A DNA stretch of 41,788 nucleotides, taken from positions 1 through 41,788 of the forward strand of contig JAKIUU010000021.1 of assembly GCA_021647405.1 (NCBI GenBank), given 5' to 3'. The notes below the pieces were generated by a model. That model saw only the letters and a list, made by a program, of their open reading frames with translations, searched no databases and was not told the DNA's origin. How positions within the stretch are numbered: position 1 is the stretch's first letter; every line of letters starts with the position of its first letter. Shown piece by piece: positions 8,092 through 16,007 of this stretch. The position numbers and the translations under genes are program-made. This stretch comes from Flavobacteriaceae bacterium. Its GTDB lineage: Bacteria > Bacteroidota > Bacteroidia > Flavobacteriales > Flavobacteriaceae.

Positions 8092-8523
8092 TTATTTTCC
8101 TGTACTGCCAAAACCACCAGCACCTCTTTCGGTAGCATCTAAAACATTTACTTCTTCCCATACAGCTTGCGCGTGTTTGGCTATGACCAATTGGGCAATA
8201 CGTTCGCCGTCATTAATGGTAAAATTATCAGCAGAGAGATTTATCAAGATAACACCAATTTCACCACGGTAATCGGCGTCAATTGTGCCTGGTGTGTTTA
8301 AAACAGTAACCCCAAATTTAGCTGCCAAGCCACTGCGGGGTCTTACTTGTGCTTCGGCTCCTTTGGGTAGGGCAATAAATAAACCAGTCTTTACGATGGC
8401 TCTTTCAAGTGGTTTTAAAACGATGGCATCATCAATATTTGCTCTGATATCCATTCCTGCAGAAGATTGGGTTTCGTATTTTGGTAACCTGTGTTTTGAT
8501 TTGTTAATTATGCGGACTTTCAT
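8092..8523 (-). CDS. dut: dUTP diphosphatase (dUTPase)
   Basis: Hydrolyses dUTP to dUMP and pyrophosphate, keeping uracil out of DNA and supplying dUMP for dTMP synthesis. The 143-residue trimeric-type enzyme shows all five motifs: SSAGMDIRA (20-28), PRSGLAAKFG (62-71), the catalytic region NTPGTIDADYRGEIG (76-90), GERIAQLV (106-113) and the C-terminal RGAGGFGSTG (133-142). Its start overlaps the end of the flippase gene by four bases (ATGA), so it is translated from the flippase transcript. Confidence 0.98.
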   Translation of the reverse strand: MKVRIINKSKHRLPKYETQSSAGMDIRANIDDAIVLKPLERAIVKTGLFIALPKGAEAQVRPRSGLAAKFGVTVLNTPGTIDADYRGEIGVILINLSADNFTINDGERIAQLVIAKHAQAVWEEVNVLDATERGAGGFGSTGK

Positions 8524-9974
8524 GATTTGAGAATAGATTTTAGTTCCTTTTTTTCATTTACTATTACAAATGCTATAAATAAAAAGATAAAGAGTGTTGA
8601 GATTAAGTAGTTTTTATTAAAGTAATAATAAGAGGTAAATGACAAAGCTGTTGATAGGACAACATATAAAATTACTTTACCCATTTTATAAGGCACATTA
8701 TAATATTTTTTACCATAAAAATATGATATAACCGTCATGGCACCATAGGCGAAAAATGTAGCCCATGCCGAGGCTAGAAATCCAATTATGGGAATAAAAA
8801 TAAGGTTAAAAGAAATGGTTATTAAGGCACCAAAAATTGAAATATACATGCCGTACTTTGTTTTATCAGTCAGTTTATACCAAACCGATAAGTTGTTATA
8901 GATGCCTAAAAAAAGATTGGCTAAAAGTATTATAGGAACTATTGATAGTGCTTTATAGTATTCTGGTTTACCCAATAAAATAGAAGCGAATAAATTAATG
9001 TAAACCACTACTAAAAGCATAAACAGTGCCCCAACAATAGTAAACCAAGTTAAAATTTTGGCATAGATTTCTTTGGCATTTTTTTTATGAGCCTGATTAA
9101 AAAAGAAGGGTTCTGCGCCCAATCTAAATGCCATAATATATAAGGTCATAAACACCCCTAATTTATAACAAGCGGCATAAATACCCATATCTTCTTTTCC
9201 TATCATAGTACCTAAAAGTAGTTTGTCTAAATTTTCGTTTGTAATGTAGGCCAAACTTCCTACCATAATAGGCCACCCATAAGTCAACATTTTTTTTAGA
9301 ATCATTGTATCAAATTCTAATTTAAACTTAAGAATAGAAGGGAGTAGCATTAAAAATGTAATCAGACTGGCTATTAAATTGGCTATAAAAATATAAACTA
9401 CCGTAGGTGTTTGCGCATAAGACTTTGTTATTATTTCTGGAAGGTATATATTGTTTTTAATGGCATAGGGTACAAACCATAAAAAAAACACATTAACAAA
9501 TGCGTAAATTATAATGTTAGATATTTTATAAAAAGCGAATTTTATTGGCTGATTTGTAACACGTAAATAAGCATATGGAATTACAACCAACAAATCTAGA
9601 GATGTAACCAGCGTCAATATTTTAAGATGTAGCGGATTGGCAAAACCTAACATTGTTGCCAGAGTTTGGTTAAACACAAATAAAAATCCTAGAAACAACA
9701 AGGTAGTACATAGCAATGTTATAAAAGAAGTAGAAATAATTTTCCCTTTCTCCTTTTCTTTAGAAAAGAATCTAAAAAAAGCGGTTTCCATACCAAAAGT
9801 TAAGAAAGCAATAAAGTAGGCAGCAAAGACAAAGTACCAGGTATTTTCGGCGTATTTTGTCGAAACCAATGTATTGGTATGTAATTTTGTCAACAATATA
9901 TTTATAGCTCGGGGCAATACCGCAGCAATGCCATAAATAAAAGTATCTTTTAAAAAAGTTTTTAAAGTGCTCAA
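8520..9974 (-). CDS. Polysaccharide flippase (Wzx/MATE-like)
   Basis: A 484-residue integral membrane protein with about 12-14 hydrophobic segments and no soluble domain. It belongs to the polysaccharide biosynthesis flippase group of the MOP superfamily, which moves lipid-linked glycans across the inner membrane. Features include the N-terminal TFLKDTFIYGIAAVLPRAI and the internal LLGTMIGKEDMGIYAACYKL, typical of these proteins. It is a single gene outside a sugar cluster and is cotranscribed with dut, as in many Flavobacteriia. The exact lipid-linked substrate is not known. Confidence 0.88.
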   Translation of the reverse strand: MSTLKTFLKDTFIYGIAAVLPRAINILLTKLHTNTLVSTKYAENTWYFVFAAYFIAFLTFGMETAFFRFFSKEKEKGKIISTSFITLLCTTLLFLGFLFVFNQTLATMLGFANPLHLKILTLVTSLDLLVVIPYAYLRVTNQPIKFAFYKISNIIIYAFVNVFFLWFVPYAIKNNIYLPEIITKSYAQTPTVVYIFIANLIASLITFLMLLPSILKFKLEFDTMILKKMLTYGWPIMVGSLAYITNENLDKLLLGTMIGKEDMGIYAACYKLGVFMTLYIMAFRLGAEPFFFNQAHKKNAKEIYAKILTWFTIVGALFMLLVVVYINLFASILLGKPEYYKALSIVPIILLANLFLGIYNNLSVWYKLTDKTKYGMYISIFGALITISFNLIFIPIIGFLASAWATFFAYGAMTVISYFYGKKYYNVPYKMGKVILYVVLSTALSFTSYYYFNKNYLISTLFIFLFIAFVIVNEKKELKSILKS

Positions 9975-9992
9975 AAATAGATTTTAGAAATA

Positions 9993-10000
9993 CAAATATA
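9993..10000 (-). promoter_or_regulatory. -7 box for the flippase-dut operon
   Basis: The minus strand reads TATATTTG, a full consensus match, 18 bases upstream of the flippase ATG and just past the rpmA terminator. Confidence 0.55.
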
Positions 10001-10034
10001 AAAAGAAAACCCTCACCAAAATGGTAAGGGTTTT
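10001..10034 (-). terminator. Terminator of the rplU-rpmA operon
   Basis: On the minus strand a stem pairs AAAACCCT-c-ACC with GGT-a-AGGGTTTT around an AAAAT loop (10006-10034). It is followed by TTTTCTTTT. It separates rpmA from the flippase promoter. The plus strand also ends in seven Ts, so it could work both ways. Confidence 0.8.
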
Positions 10035-10057
10035 TTTAATTTTATAAAGTATCTTAA

Positions 10058-10318
10058 TTAAGCTTCAATAGGAACTATTGAGATATAAGATTTGTTGTCT
10101 TTTTTCTTGGTAAATTTTACGATGCCATCAACTTTTGCGTGTATTGTATGGTCTTTTCCCATATACACATTTTCTCCAGGATGGTGTTTTGTACCTCTTT
10201 GACGGATGATGATGTTTCCAGCAATAGCGCCCTGACCTCCAAAAATCTTAACACCTAGTCGTTTAGATTCTGATTCTCTACCGTTATTTGAACTACCTGC
10301 ACCTTTTTTATGAGCCAT
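10058..10318 (-). CDS. rpmA: 50S ribosomal protein bL27
   Basis: An 86-residue ribosomal protein of the large subunit. The N-terminus MAHKKGAGSSNNGRESESKR is the classic bL27 start, with no extra peptide ahead of AHKKG, so no N-terminal cleavage is needed, unlike in Firmicutes. Further conserved stretches are IIIRQRGTKHHPGENVYMG. The N-terminal tail reaches towards the peptidyl-transferase centre. It follows rplU by 23 bases and is terminated at 10001-10034. Confidence 0.98.
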   Translation of the reverse strand: MAHKKGAGSSNNGRESESKRLGVKIFGGQGAIAGNIIIRQRGTKHHPGENVYMGKDHTIHAKVDGIVKFTKKKDNKSYISIVPIEA

Positions 10319-10341
10319 GATATTTTGTTTTTACAGTTTGA

Positions 10342-10827
10342 TTATTTTTTAGTTGTATCCTTTTTAGGAGCCGCTTTTTTTGCAGGTGCTTTTTTTACAA
10401 CCTTAGCAGTTGCAGTTGCACTTGTTTTTTTAGCGGCAGCCTTTGGCTTAGCATCAGCTTTAGGAACCGTTTTTTCTTTGGTAACTTTTTTAGCAACAGC
10501 TTTTATAGGCGCTGCTTTTTTGGTACCAATACTTTCAATTTGGATGTGTGTTAAAGCTTGACGGTGTCCGTTTTTAACTTTATATCCTTTTCTTCGTTTC
10601 TTTTTAAAAACGATCACTTTGTCACCTTTTAAGTGACTTAAGATTGTGGCTTCTACAGAAGCATCTTTTATAGCTGGGGCGCCAATAGTTACTTTGCCAT
10701 CGTCTAAAAGAAGTACTTTATCAAAACTAACTTTTGATCCTTCTTTATCTTGCAAACGATGTACAAATACCTTTTGGTCTTTTTTAACTTTAAACTGTTG
10801 CCCTGCTATCTCTACAATTGCATACAT
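10342..10827 (-). CDS. rplU: 50S ribosomal protein bL21 with long basic tail
   Basis: Residues 1-102 form a normal bL21 (MYAIVEIAGQQFKV...; the RRKGYKVKNGHRQ signature lies at 79-90). Bacterial bL21 usually ends near residue 103. Here about 59 more residues follow, made mainly of Ala, Lys, Pro and Thr, with repeats such as KKAAPIKAVAKK and KKAPAKKAAPKK, similar to histone H1 tails. Basic tails on bL21 are seen in other Bacteroidota. The stretch is probably disordered and RNA-binding. It is the first gene of rplU-rpmA. Confidence 0.97.
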   Translation of the reverse strand: MYAIVEIAGQQFKVKKDQKVFVHRLQDKEGSKVSFDKVLLLDDGKVTIGAPAIKDASVEATILSHLKGDKVIVFKKKRRKGYKVKNGHRQALTHIQIESIGTKKAAPIKAVAKKVTKEKTVPKADAKPKAAAKKTSATATAKVVKKAPAKKAAPKKDTTKK

Positions 10828-10884
10828 AAGTATTTGAAATTTACTTTAATTAATTATGTGCTTTTATGATTTTAAAAGCGGGTG

Positions 10885-10892
10885 CAAATATA
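10885..10892 (-). promoter_or_regulatory. -7 box for rplU-rpmA
   Basis: The minus strand reads TATATTTG, a full match, about 57 bases upstream of the rplU ATG. The leader is long enough for ribosomal-protein autoregulation, but I see no defined structure. Confidence 0.55.
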
Positions 10893-11006
10893 AGGTTAAT
10901 TTGTTTAATACCAAATTATTTTCACTATGCTTTTTAAGTGTCAAAATGTTAAAAATACAGACTAATAATTTAACTTAAAATTAGTTAAGTACGTATTTAA
11001 ATTTAT

Positions 11007-11014
11007 TATATTTG
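11007..11014 (+). promoter_or_regulatory. -7 box for the M16 peptidase pair
   Basis: TATATTTG is a full consensus match 22 bases before the ATG at 11037. It is divergent from the rplU promoter about 115 bases away. Confidence 0.55.
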
Positions 11015-11036
11015 GTTACATTTAAAAAAAGTATTT

Positions 11037-12368
11037 ATGAAATTAAAATTTTTTACCATTGTCAGTTTTTTCGCTTTAATGGCGATGACAACAATGGCCC
11101 AACAGGTTGAATTTGAGGAATATGATTTAGCTAATGGCTTGCATGTTATTTTACATCAAGACAATACGGCGCCTGTGGTAACAACTTCGGTTATGTACCA
11201 TGTAGGGGCTAAAAATGAAAAAAATAAAAGGTCTGGTTTTGCCCATTTTTTTGAACATCTTTTATTTGAAGGAACCAAAAATATTGGACGTGGTGAGTGG
11301 TCTAAAATTGTAAATGCCAATGGCGGATATGATAATGCCAGTACTACAGACGACCGCACTTATTATTTCGAAACTTTCCCTTCTAACAATGTAGAGTTAG
11401 GTTTGTGGATGGAGGCCGAACGTATGCTCCATCCCATTATCAATAAAATAGGGGTTGACACACAAAACGAAGTGGTTAAAGAGGAAAAACGATTGCATTT
11501 TGATAACCAGCCTTATGGTCATTTTTTAGAGCAAGTTAAATTGAAATTGTTTTCAAAGCATCCTTATCAGCATACTACCATTGGCTCAATGGCCGATTTA
11601 GATGCGGCTACACTAGACGAATTTCTAGATTTTAATCACATGTATTATGCACCAAATAATGCCACACTAGTGGTTGCTGGCGATATTGATATTGCCAAAA
11701 CAAAAGCAATGGTTGCTAAGTATTTTACAGACATCCCTAAAGGGAAAGCAGTTGCGTATACAAAAATTGAAGAATCCCCAATAACACAAGAAATAAAATC
11801 AGAATATTACGACCCAAATATTCAAATACCAGCTTTAGTGGCTGCTTATCGCACACCTTCTATGAAAGAACACGATGCCTATGTTTTAGACATGATATCT
11901 ACACTTTTAAGCGATGGTAAAAGTTCTAGAATGTACAAGCAAATGGTAGATGTAGATAAAAAAGCACTACAAGTAGGGGCTATAAATTTGAGTCAAGAAG
12001 ACTATGGTATGTACATTGTTTATGCTTTGCCAATGGGTAAAGTAAGTTTAGACGATGTGTTGGCCGATATGGAAACACAAATTAAAAAAGTTCAAACCGA
12101 ATTAATATCAGAGAAAGAATATCAAAAGCTTCAAAATAAATTCGAAAATAATTTTGTCAATGCCAATTCAAGTATCCAAGGCATTGCCAATTCTTTGGCC
12201 AGATATCAGATGTTGTACGGCAATACCAATTTAATTAATGACGAAATCAAAATTTACCGCTCAATAACACGCGAAGAAATTAGAGATGTTGCCAAGAAAT
12301 ACTTAAACACTAACCAACGTCTTGTATTAAAATATTTACCCAAAGCTAAAGAAGACGCTAAAAAATAA
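11037..12368 (+). CDS. M16 zinc peptidase, active subunit
   Basis: A 443-residue exported peptidase of the M16B group. A signal peptide covers residues 1-21 (ends TTMAQQ). The inverted zinc motif is H70-F-F-E73-H74 (AHFFEHLLFEGT), with the distal ligand E150 exactly 76 residues after H74 (VVKEEKRLHF). This is the expected H-x2-E-H-x76-E pattern, so it should be active. A second M16 half follows at about 200-420. It lies five bases before a degenerate M16 gene, and the pair probably forms a heterodimer like mitochondrial MPP or other bacterial M16B pairs. It acts in the periplasm on peptides of unknown identity. Confidence 0.95.
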   Translation: MKLKFFTIVSFFALMAMTTMAQQVEFEEYDLANGLHVILHQDNTAPVVTTSVMYHVGAKNEKNKRSGFAHFFEHLLFEGTKNIGRGEWSKIVNANGGYDNASTTDDRTYYFETFPSNNVELGLWMEAERMLHPIINKIGVDTQNEVVKEEKRLHFDNQPYGHFLEQVKLKLFSKHPYQHTTIGSMADLDAATLDEFLDFNHMYYAPNNATLVVAGDIDIAKTKAMVAKYFTDIPKGKAVAYTKIEESPITQEIKSEYYDPNIQIPALVAAYRTPSMKEHDAYVLDMISTLLSDGKSSRMYKQMVDVDKKALQVGAINLSQEDYGMYIVYALPMGKVSLDDVLADMETQIKKVQTELISEKEYQKLQNKFENNFVNANSSIQGIANSLARYQMLYGNTNLINDEIKIYRSITREEIRDVAKKYLNTNQRLVLKYLPKAKEDAKK

Positions 12369-12373
12369 AATTT

Positions 12374-14431
12374 ATGAAAACTAAAATATTTGCCTTTGCG
12401 ATAGTCTTTTTACTATCATTGTCAATAAGTGCCCAACTAGATAGAAGTATAAGACCCAAACAGGGCCCTGCTCCTAAAATAAATCTAGGAACCCCAAAGA
12501 TGTTTACACTTAAAAACGGACTTCATGTTTTGGTAGTTGAAAATCATAAGCTACCACGTGTTTCAGCAACGTTAACAATAGACAATAGTCCTGCTATTTT
12601 TGGCGACAAAAAAGGGGTAGATGATTTGTTAGGGGCCATGCTCGGTAACGGAACAACCACTATTTCTAAAGATAAATTTAATGAAGAAGTCGACTTTTTA
12701 GGTGCGCGTATCAGCTTTTGGGATAGCGGAGCCAGTGCAAGATCGCTTTCTAAATACTTTGAAAGAGTATTGAGCCTTATGGCCGATGGTGTTATAAATC
12801 CAGTTTTTTCTCAAGAAGAGTTCGCTAATGAAAAAGACAAATTGCTTGAAAATTTAAAAAATCAAGATAAAGATGTTAAGGCCATTGCCAGACGCATTCA
12901 AAATATTGTAGCCTATGGTAAAAACCATCCTTATGGAGAATTTACATCTGAAAAATCTTTAAAAAATGTTGCTTTAAGCGATGTTACAGATTACTACAAT
13001 ACCTATTACAAACCTAATAACGCCTATTTGGTAGTAGTGGGTGACATCTCATTTAAACAAGCCAAAAAGCTGATAAAAAAGCAGTTTAAAAATTGGAAAC
13101 CAGCTGATATTCCTGTTGTAACTTTACCAAAAAAGGCAGCGGTTAAAAAAACAACGCTTTATTTTGTCAACATGCCCAATACTGTTCAATCTGAAGTAGC
13201 CATCATAGAAACATCAAATCTCAATAAAAAACAACCCGATTATTTTGACATGCTTTTGGCTAACAAAATTTTAGGCGGTAGTGCTACAGCACGTTTGTTT
13301 ATGAATTTGAGAGAAGACAAAGGTTTTACTTATGGTGCCTATTCCAGATTACAATTGCGTAAATACGCCCCCAGCAGGTTTAGCGCTTCGGCCAGTGTTA
13401 GAAATGCTGTTACCGATAGTGTTGTGGTTGAATTTATGAGTGAAATCAAAAAAATTCGTTCAGAAAAAGTAAGTACAACAGAGCTTAAAGAATCAATTGC
13501 CAATTATGTTGGAAGCTTTGTTATGGCACTCGAAAAACCACAAACCATTGCAAAATACGCCCTTAATATTCAACGCGAAAATTTGCCAGAAGATTTTTAC
13601 ACCACTTATTTGCAAAAATTAAATGCTGTTAAAGTTGATGGCGTACAGTTGGCTGCTAATAGATATCTTAAATTTAATAGAGAAGCCATTGTTATTGTAG
13701 GAAAGGCTTCAGATGTTTTGCCATCTCTAGAGCAATTACATTATCCTATTGTATATCTTGACAAAAATGGCAATACCACTAAAAAACCCGAAATTAACAT
13801 ACCTATTCCTGAGGGTGTTACAGCTACCTCTGTAATAAATAATTATTTAAAAGCCATTGGCGGTGTTGATAAAGTGAATGCGGTTAAAACTGTTTTGACC
13901 AATTACAGTGCCACCATACAGGGGATGAACTTAACTTTAGAAGTTAAAAGTGCGGCTCCAAATAGTGTTGCTGTTGCCATGTCTATGATGGGTAATGTCA
14001 TGTCTAAACAAGTTTTTGATGGCGAAAAAGGCTATGCCGAAGGAAGAGGTCAAAAAATGGAAATTAAAGGTGATGATTTAGAAAGCATGAAATCAGACAC
14101 AAAACCATTTAGCGAAAAAGGGTATTTAACAACAGCAAAACTTTTGAAAATTGAACCTGTTAATGGGGAAAATGCTTATGTATTACAAGTAACCAAAAAC
14201 AAAAAGGCTTATTACAGTGTTAAAACAGGATTAAAACTTAAAGAAGTAGAGACACGTAAGTTGCCAAATGGTACCGATTTTGAACAAGCTGTTAATTTTG
14301 CCGATTATAAAGCCGTAGAGGGTATTTTATTGCCACATAGCATGGGTATGAAAATGGGCCCACAAACTTTAGATTTTAAATTAAATTCTGTTAAATTTAA
14401 CGAAGGTGTTAGTGCCGGTGATTTTAAATAA
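12374..14431 (+). CDS. M16 peptidase-like, catalytically degenerate subunit with extra C-terminal domain
   Basis: A 685-residue exported partner of the upstream M16 peptidase, with a signal peptide ending about SISAQ (21). At the zinc-motif position the text is GVDDLLGAMLGNGT (81-94), so the H, E and H of the active motif are replaced by D84, G87 and A88. It cannot bind zinc in the usual way. M16 halves extend to about residue 455. A further 215 residues (about 470-685) form a beta-rich region resembling LolA-type or lipoprotein-sorting folds (FDGEKGYAEG; GILLPHSMGMKMGPQ). It is probably the non-catalytic half that helps recognise substrate. Confidence 0.9.
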   Translation: MKTKIFAFAIVFLLSLSISAQLDRSIRPKQGPAPKINLGTPKMFTLKNGLHVLVVENHKLPRVSATLTIDNSPAIFGDKKGVDDLLGAMLGNGTTTISKDKFNEEVDFLGARISFWDSGASARSLSKYFERVLSLMADGVINPVFSQEEFANEKDKLLENLKNQDKDVKAIARRIQNIVAYGKNHPYGEFTSEKSLKNVALSDVTDYYNTYYKPNNAYLVVVGDISFKQAKKLIKKQFKNWKPADIPVVTLPKKAAVKKTTLYFVNMPNTVQSEVAIIETSNLNKKQPDYFDMLLANKILGGSATARLFMNLREDKGFTYGAYSRLQLRKYAPSRFSASASVRNAVTDSVVVEFMSEIKKIRSEKVSTTELKESIANYVGSFVMALEKPQTIAKYALNIQRENLPEDFYTTYLQKLNAVKVDGVQLAANRYLKFNREAIVIVGKASDVLPSLEQLHYPIVYLDKNGNTTKKPEINIPIPEGVTATSVINNYLKAIGGVDKVNAVKTVLTNYSATIQGMNLTLEVKSAAPNSVAVAMSMMGNVMSKQVFDGEKGYAEGRGQKMEIKGDDLESMKSDTKPFSEKGYLTTAKLLKIEPVNGENAYVLQVTKNKKAYYSVKTGLKLKEVETRKLPNGTDFEQAVNFADYKAVEGILLPHSMGMKMGPQTLDFKLNSVKFNEGVSAGDFK

Positions 14432-14440
14432 CAGATAATT

Positions 14441-14505
14441 TGTCTTTTTGAGCGGAGCCGGAAATAATACATTTCGACTCCGTTCAATGTGACATTGGTT
14501 TTTTT
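14441..14505. repeat. Inverted-repeat element acting as terminator between convergent genes
   Basis: TGTCTTTTTGAGCGGAGCCG begins an arm (14441-14465) matching, with a few mismatches, the reverse complement of 14471-14494. A run of seven Ts follows at 14499. I recognise the GAGCGGAGTCGAAAT family of intergenic repeats common in Flavobacteriia. Placed between two convergent genes, it can also act as a bidirectional terminator. Confidence 0.7.
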
Positions 14506-15378
14506 CTACTTCCTTCCCGATAAAAAGACGCCTCCAAAAATTATAAAAGAAGCCAGGATTTGAATGAGCACAAATTTTTCGCCATCTAAAACACCCCACA
14601 TAACGGCAATAACAGGAATTAAATAAGTAACCGAAGAAGAGAAGAGTGGTGAGGCTATTTGGACCAATCTGTTAAACATGGTTTTGGCTAAAGCTGTGCC
14701 AAAAACAGACAAAATAAGCAGGTATAACAAAGAAGTATTAACAGATTTATCTGTGATTTGGTAGGTAGCAAAAAAATCAGAAAAATAAAGAATAATAAGT
14801 GCCGGAATAAACAAAACAGCAAAATTACCCGTGGCAATACTCAACGCGCTAACACCTTTTAATTGTTGTTTTAAAATATTGACATTTAAGGCATACAAAA
14901 TAGAGGCTATTACGGGCAAAATAGCATAAAAGTAATTCTGATTTGTATTGACCTTTGCACTAGAAAGAATAAGAATAGCAGTACCAATAAATCCAATTAA
15001 GACACCAATCTTTTGATTTTTTGTAAATCTAAACCCAAAGAGTAAAGCCCCTACAATAAGCGTATTTAAGGGGGTTAAAGAGTTTAATATGGAACTGATA
15101 GAACTGTCGATCCCATTTATAGCAAAGGCAAATAAGTAGGCGGGTATAAAAGTCCCTAGAAGGGCTGTAATTACAATGGGCTTGTAGTGCTCTCGTTTAA
15201 TCTGTAATAAACTTTTAAAACCAACTGAAAAAAGGGCAATACTGGTTATAATAAGTCTGAGAGCCCCTACTTGTACAGGACTTAAACCTACCAACGATTT
15301 TTTGATAAGAATAAAAGAACTGCCCCAAATTAAAGACAATACAATTAAATAAAACCAACTTTTTTTAGAATCGCTCAT
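14506..15378 (-). CDS. EamA/DMT-family transporter
   Basis: A 290-residue inner-membrane protein with about ten hydrophobic segments arranged as two EamA halves. The first begins FYLIVLSLIWGSSFILIKKS, with the WGSSF motif of the family, and the second begins near residue 145. It is likely an exporter of small metabolites in the drug/metabolite transporter superfamily. The substrate cannot be predicted. It stands alone: gldD starts on the same strand further upstream and ends 59 bases before this gene. Confidence 0.9.
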   Translation of the reverse strand: MSDSKKSWFYLIVLSLIWGSSFILIKKSLVGLSPVQVGALRLIITSIALFSVGFKSLLQIKREHYKPIVITALLGTFIPAYLFAFAINGIDSSISSILNSLTPLNTLIVGALLFGFRFTKNQKIGVLIGFIGTAILILSSAKVNTNQNYFYAILPVIASILYALNVNILKQQLKGVSALSIATGNFAVLFIPALIILYFSDFFATYQITDKSVNTSLLYLLILSVFGTALAKTMFNRLVQIASPLFSSSVTYLIPVIAVMWGVLDGEKFVLIQILASFIIFGGVFLSGRK

Positions 15379-15437
15379 AGTTTACATGAAAGCGCAAAAA
15401 TCAGAAAAAAATAATTAGAAATAGGAGGGAAGTAGCT

Positions 15438-16007
15438 TTACTTTTTCCACGAAATACTTTCTACCAAATGGCGCATTTCTATTTCTAAGTACTTTACAGC
15501 AGGGTAAATAGAATCGTAATTGGGAATGCTGTTAAAATAAACAGCTCCTGTTACAAAATTTTTAAGACTGTCAGTGGCGTGAAATTGCAATTGAGAAGCC
15601 GCATTACCCGTAACATTATAAAGTGTTGCATATACTTTTTTAGAAGTATCTATATAAGGCTGGCTGCTTATGGCATCTGCTTTAATGGCATGGCTGTAGG
15701 TCAATTTTTCGGCATCTTGTAAAAGAGCCTTGATATTGTTGCTAATGGGTTTGTAAGTAATATCTATTGAGGCTTTTAGGAGGGGATAATCAATAGTTAT
15801 CCAACAATTATTTTTTACAGATACTTTGGCCAAATTAGAATATTCAAAACTAAAAGGGCAGTTGCCATTAAAAGAGGTATAAGTTACTTTAGGATACTGT
15901 AAGCTCAGTTGCGCCTTGGGTTTTGGTAAAGTTGATGCATTGTTTATACAGGCTGTTATTAAAAACAGGCTGGTAAAAACGGAAATGATTAAAGCCTTTT
16001 TAAACAT
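15438..16007 (-). CDS. gldD: Gliding motility lipoprotein GldD
   Basis: A 189-residue lipoprotein whose signal peptide ends at ITAC, the cysteine being the lipidation site. The mature part (LPKPKAQLSLQYPKVTY; VKNNCWITIDYPLLKASIDI) matches GldD, one of the proteins required for gliding in Flavobacterium and encoded next to gldE. I chose the ATG at 16007, whose codon overlaps the end of gldE, over the TTG at 16019. It is translationally coupled to gldE and is the last gene of ssb-gldE-gldD. Gliding in this organism is suggested, not proven. Confidence 0.92.
   Translation of the reverse strand: MFKKALIISVFTSLFLITACINNASTLPKPKAQLSLQYPKVTYTSFNGNCPFSFEYSNLAKVSVKNNCWITIDYPLLKASIDITYKPISNNIKALLQDAEKLTYSHAIKADAISSQPYIDTSKKVYATLYNVTGNAASQLQFHATDSLKNFVTGAVYFNSIPNYDSIYPAVKYLEIEMRHLVESISWKK

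Noticed and set aside
10310..10561. Plus-strand open frame opposite rplU
   Set aside because: It is the antisense of the Ala/Lys-rich bL21 tail; such low-complexity codons leave the other frames open.
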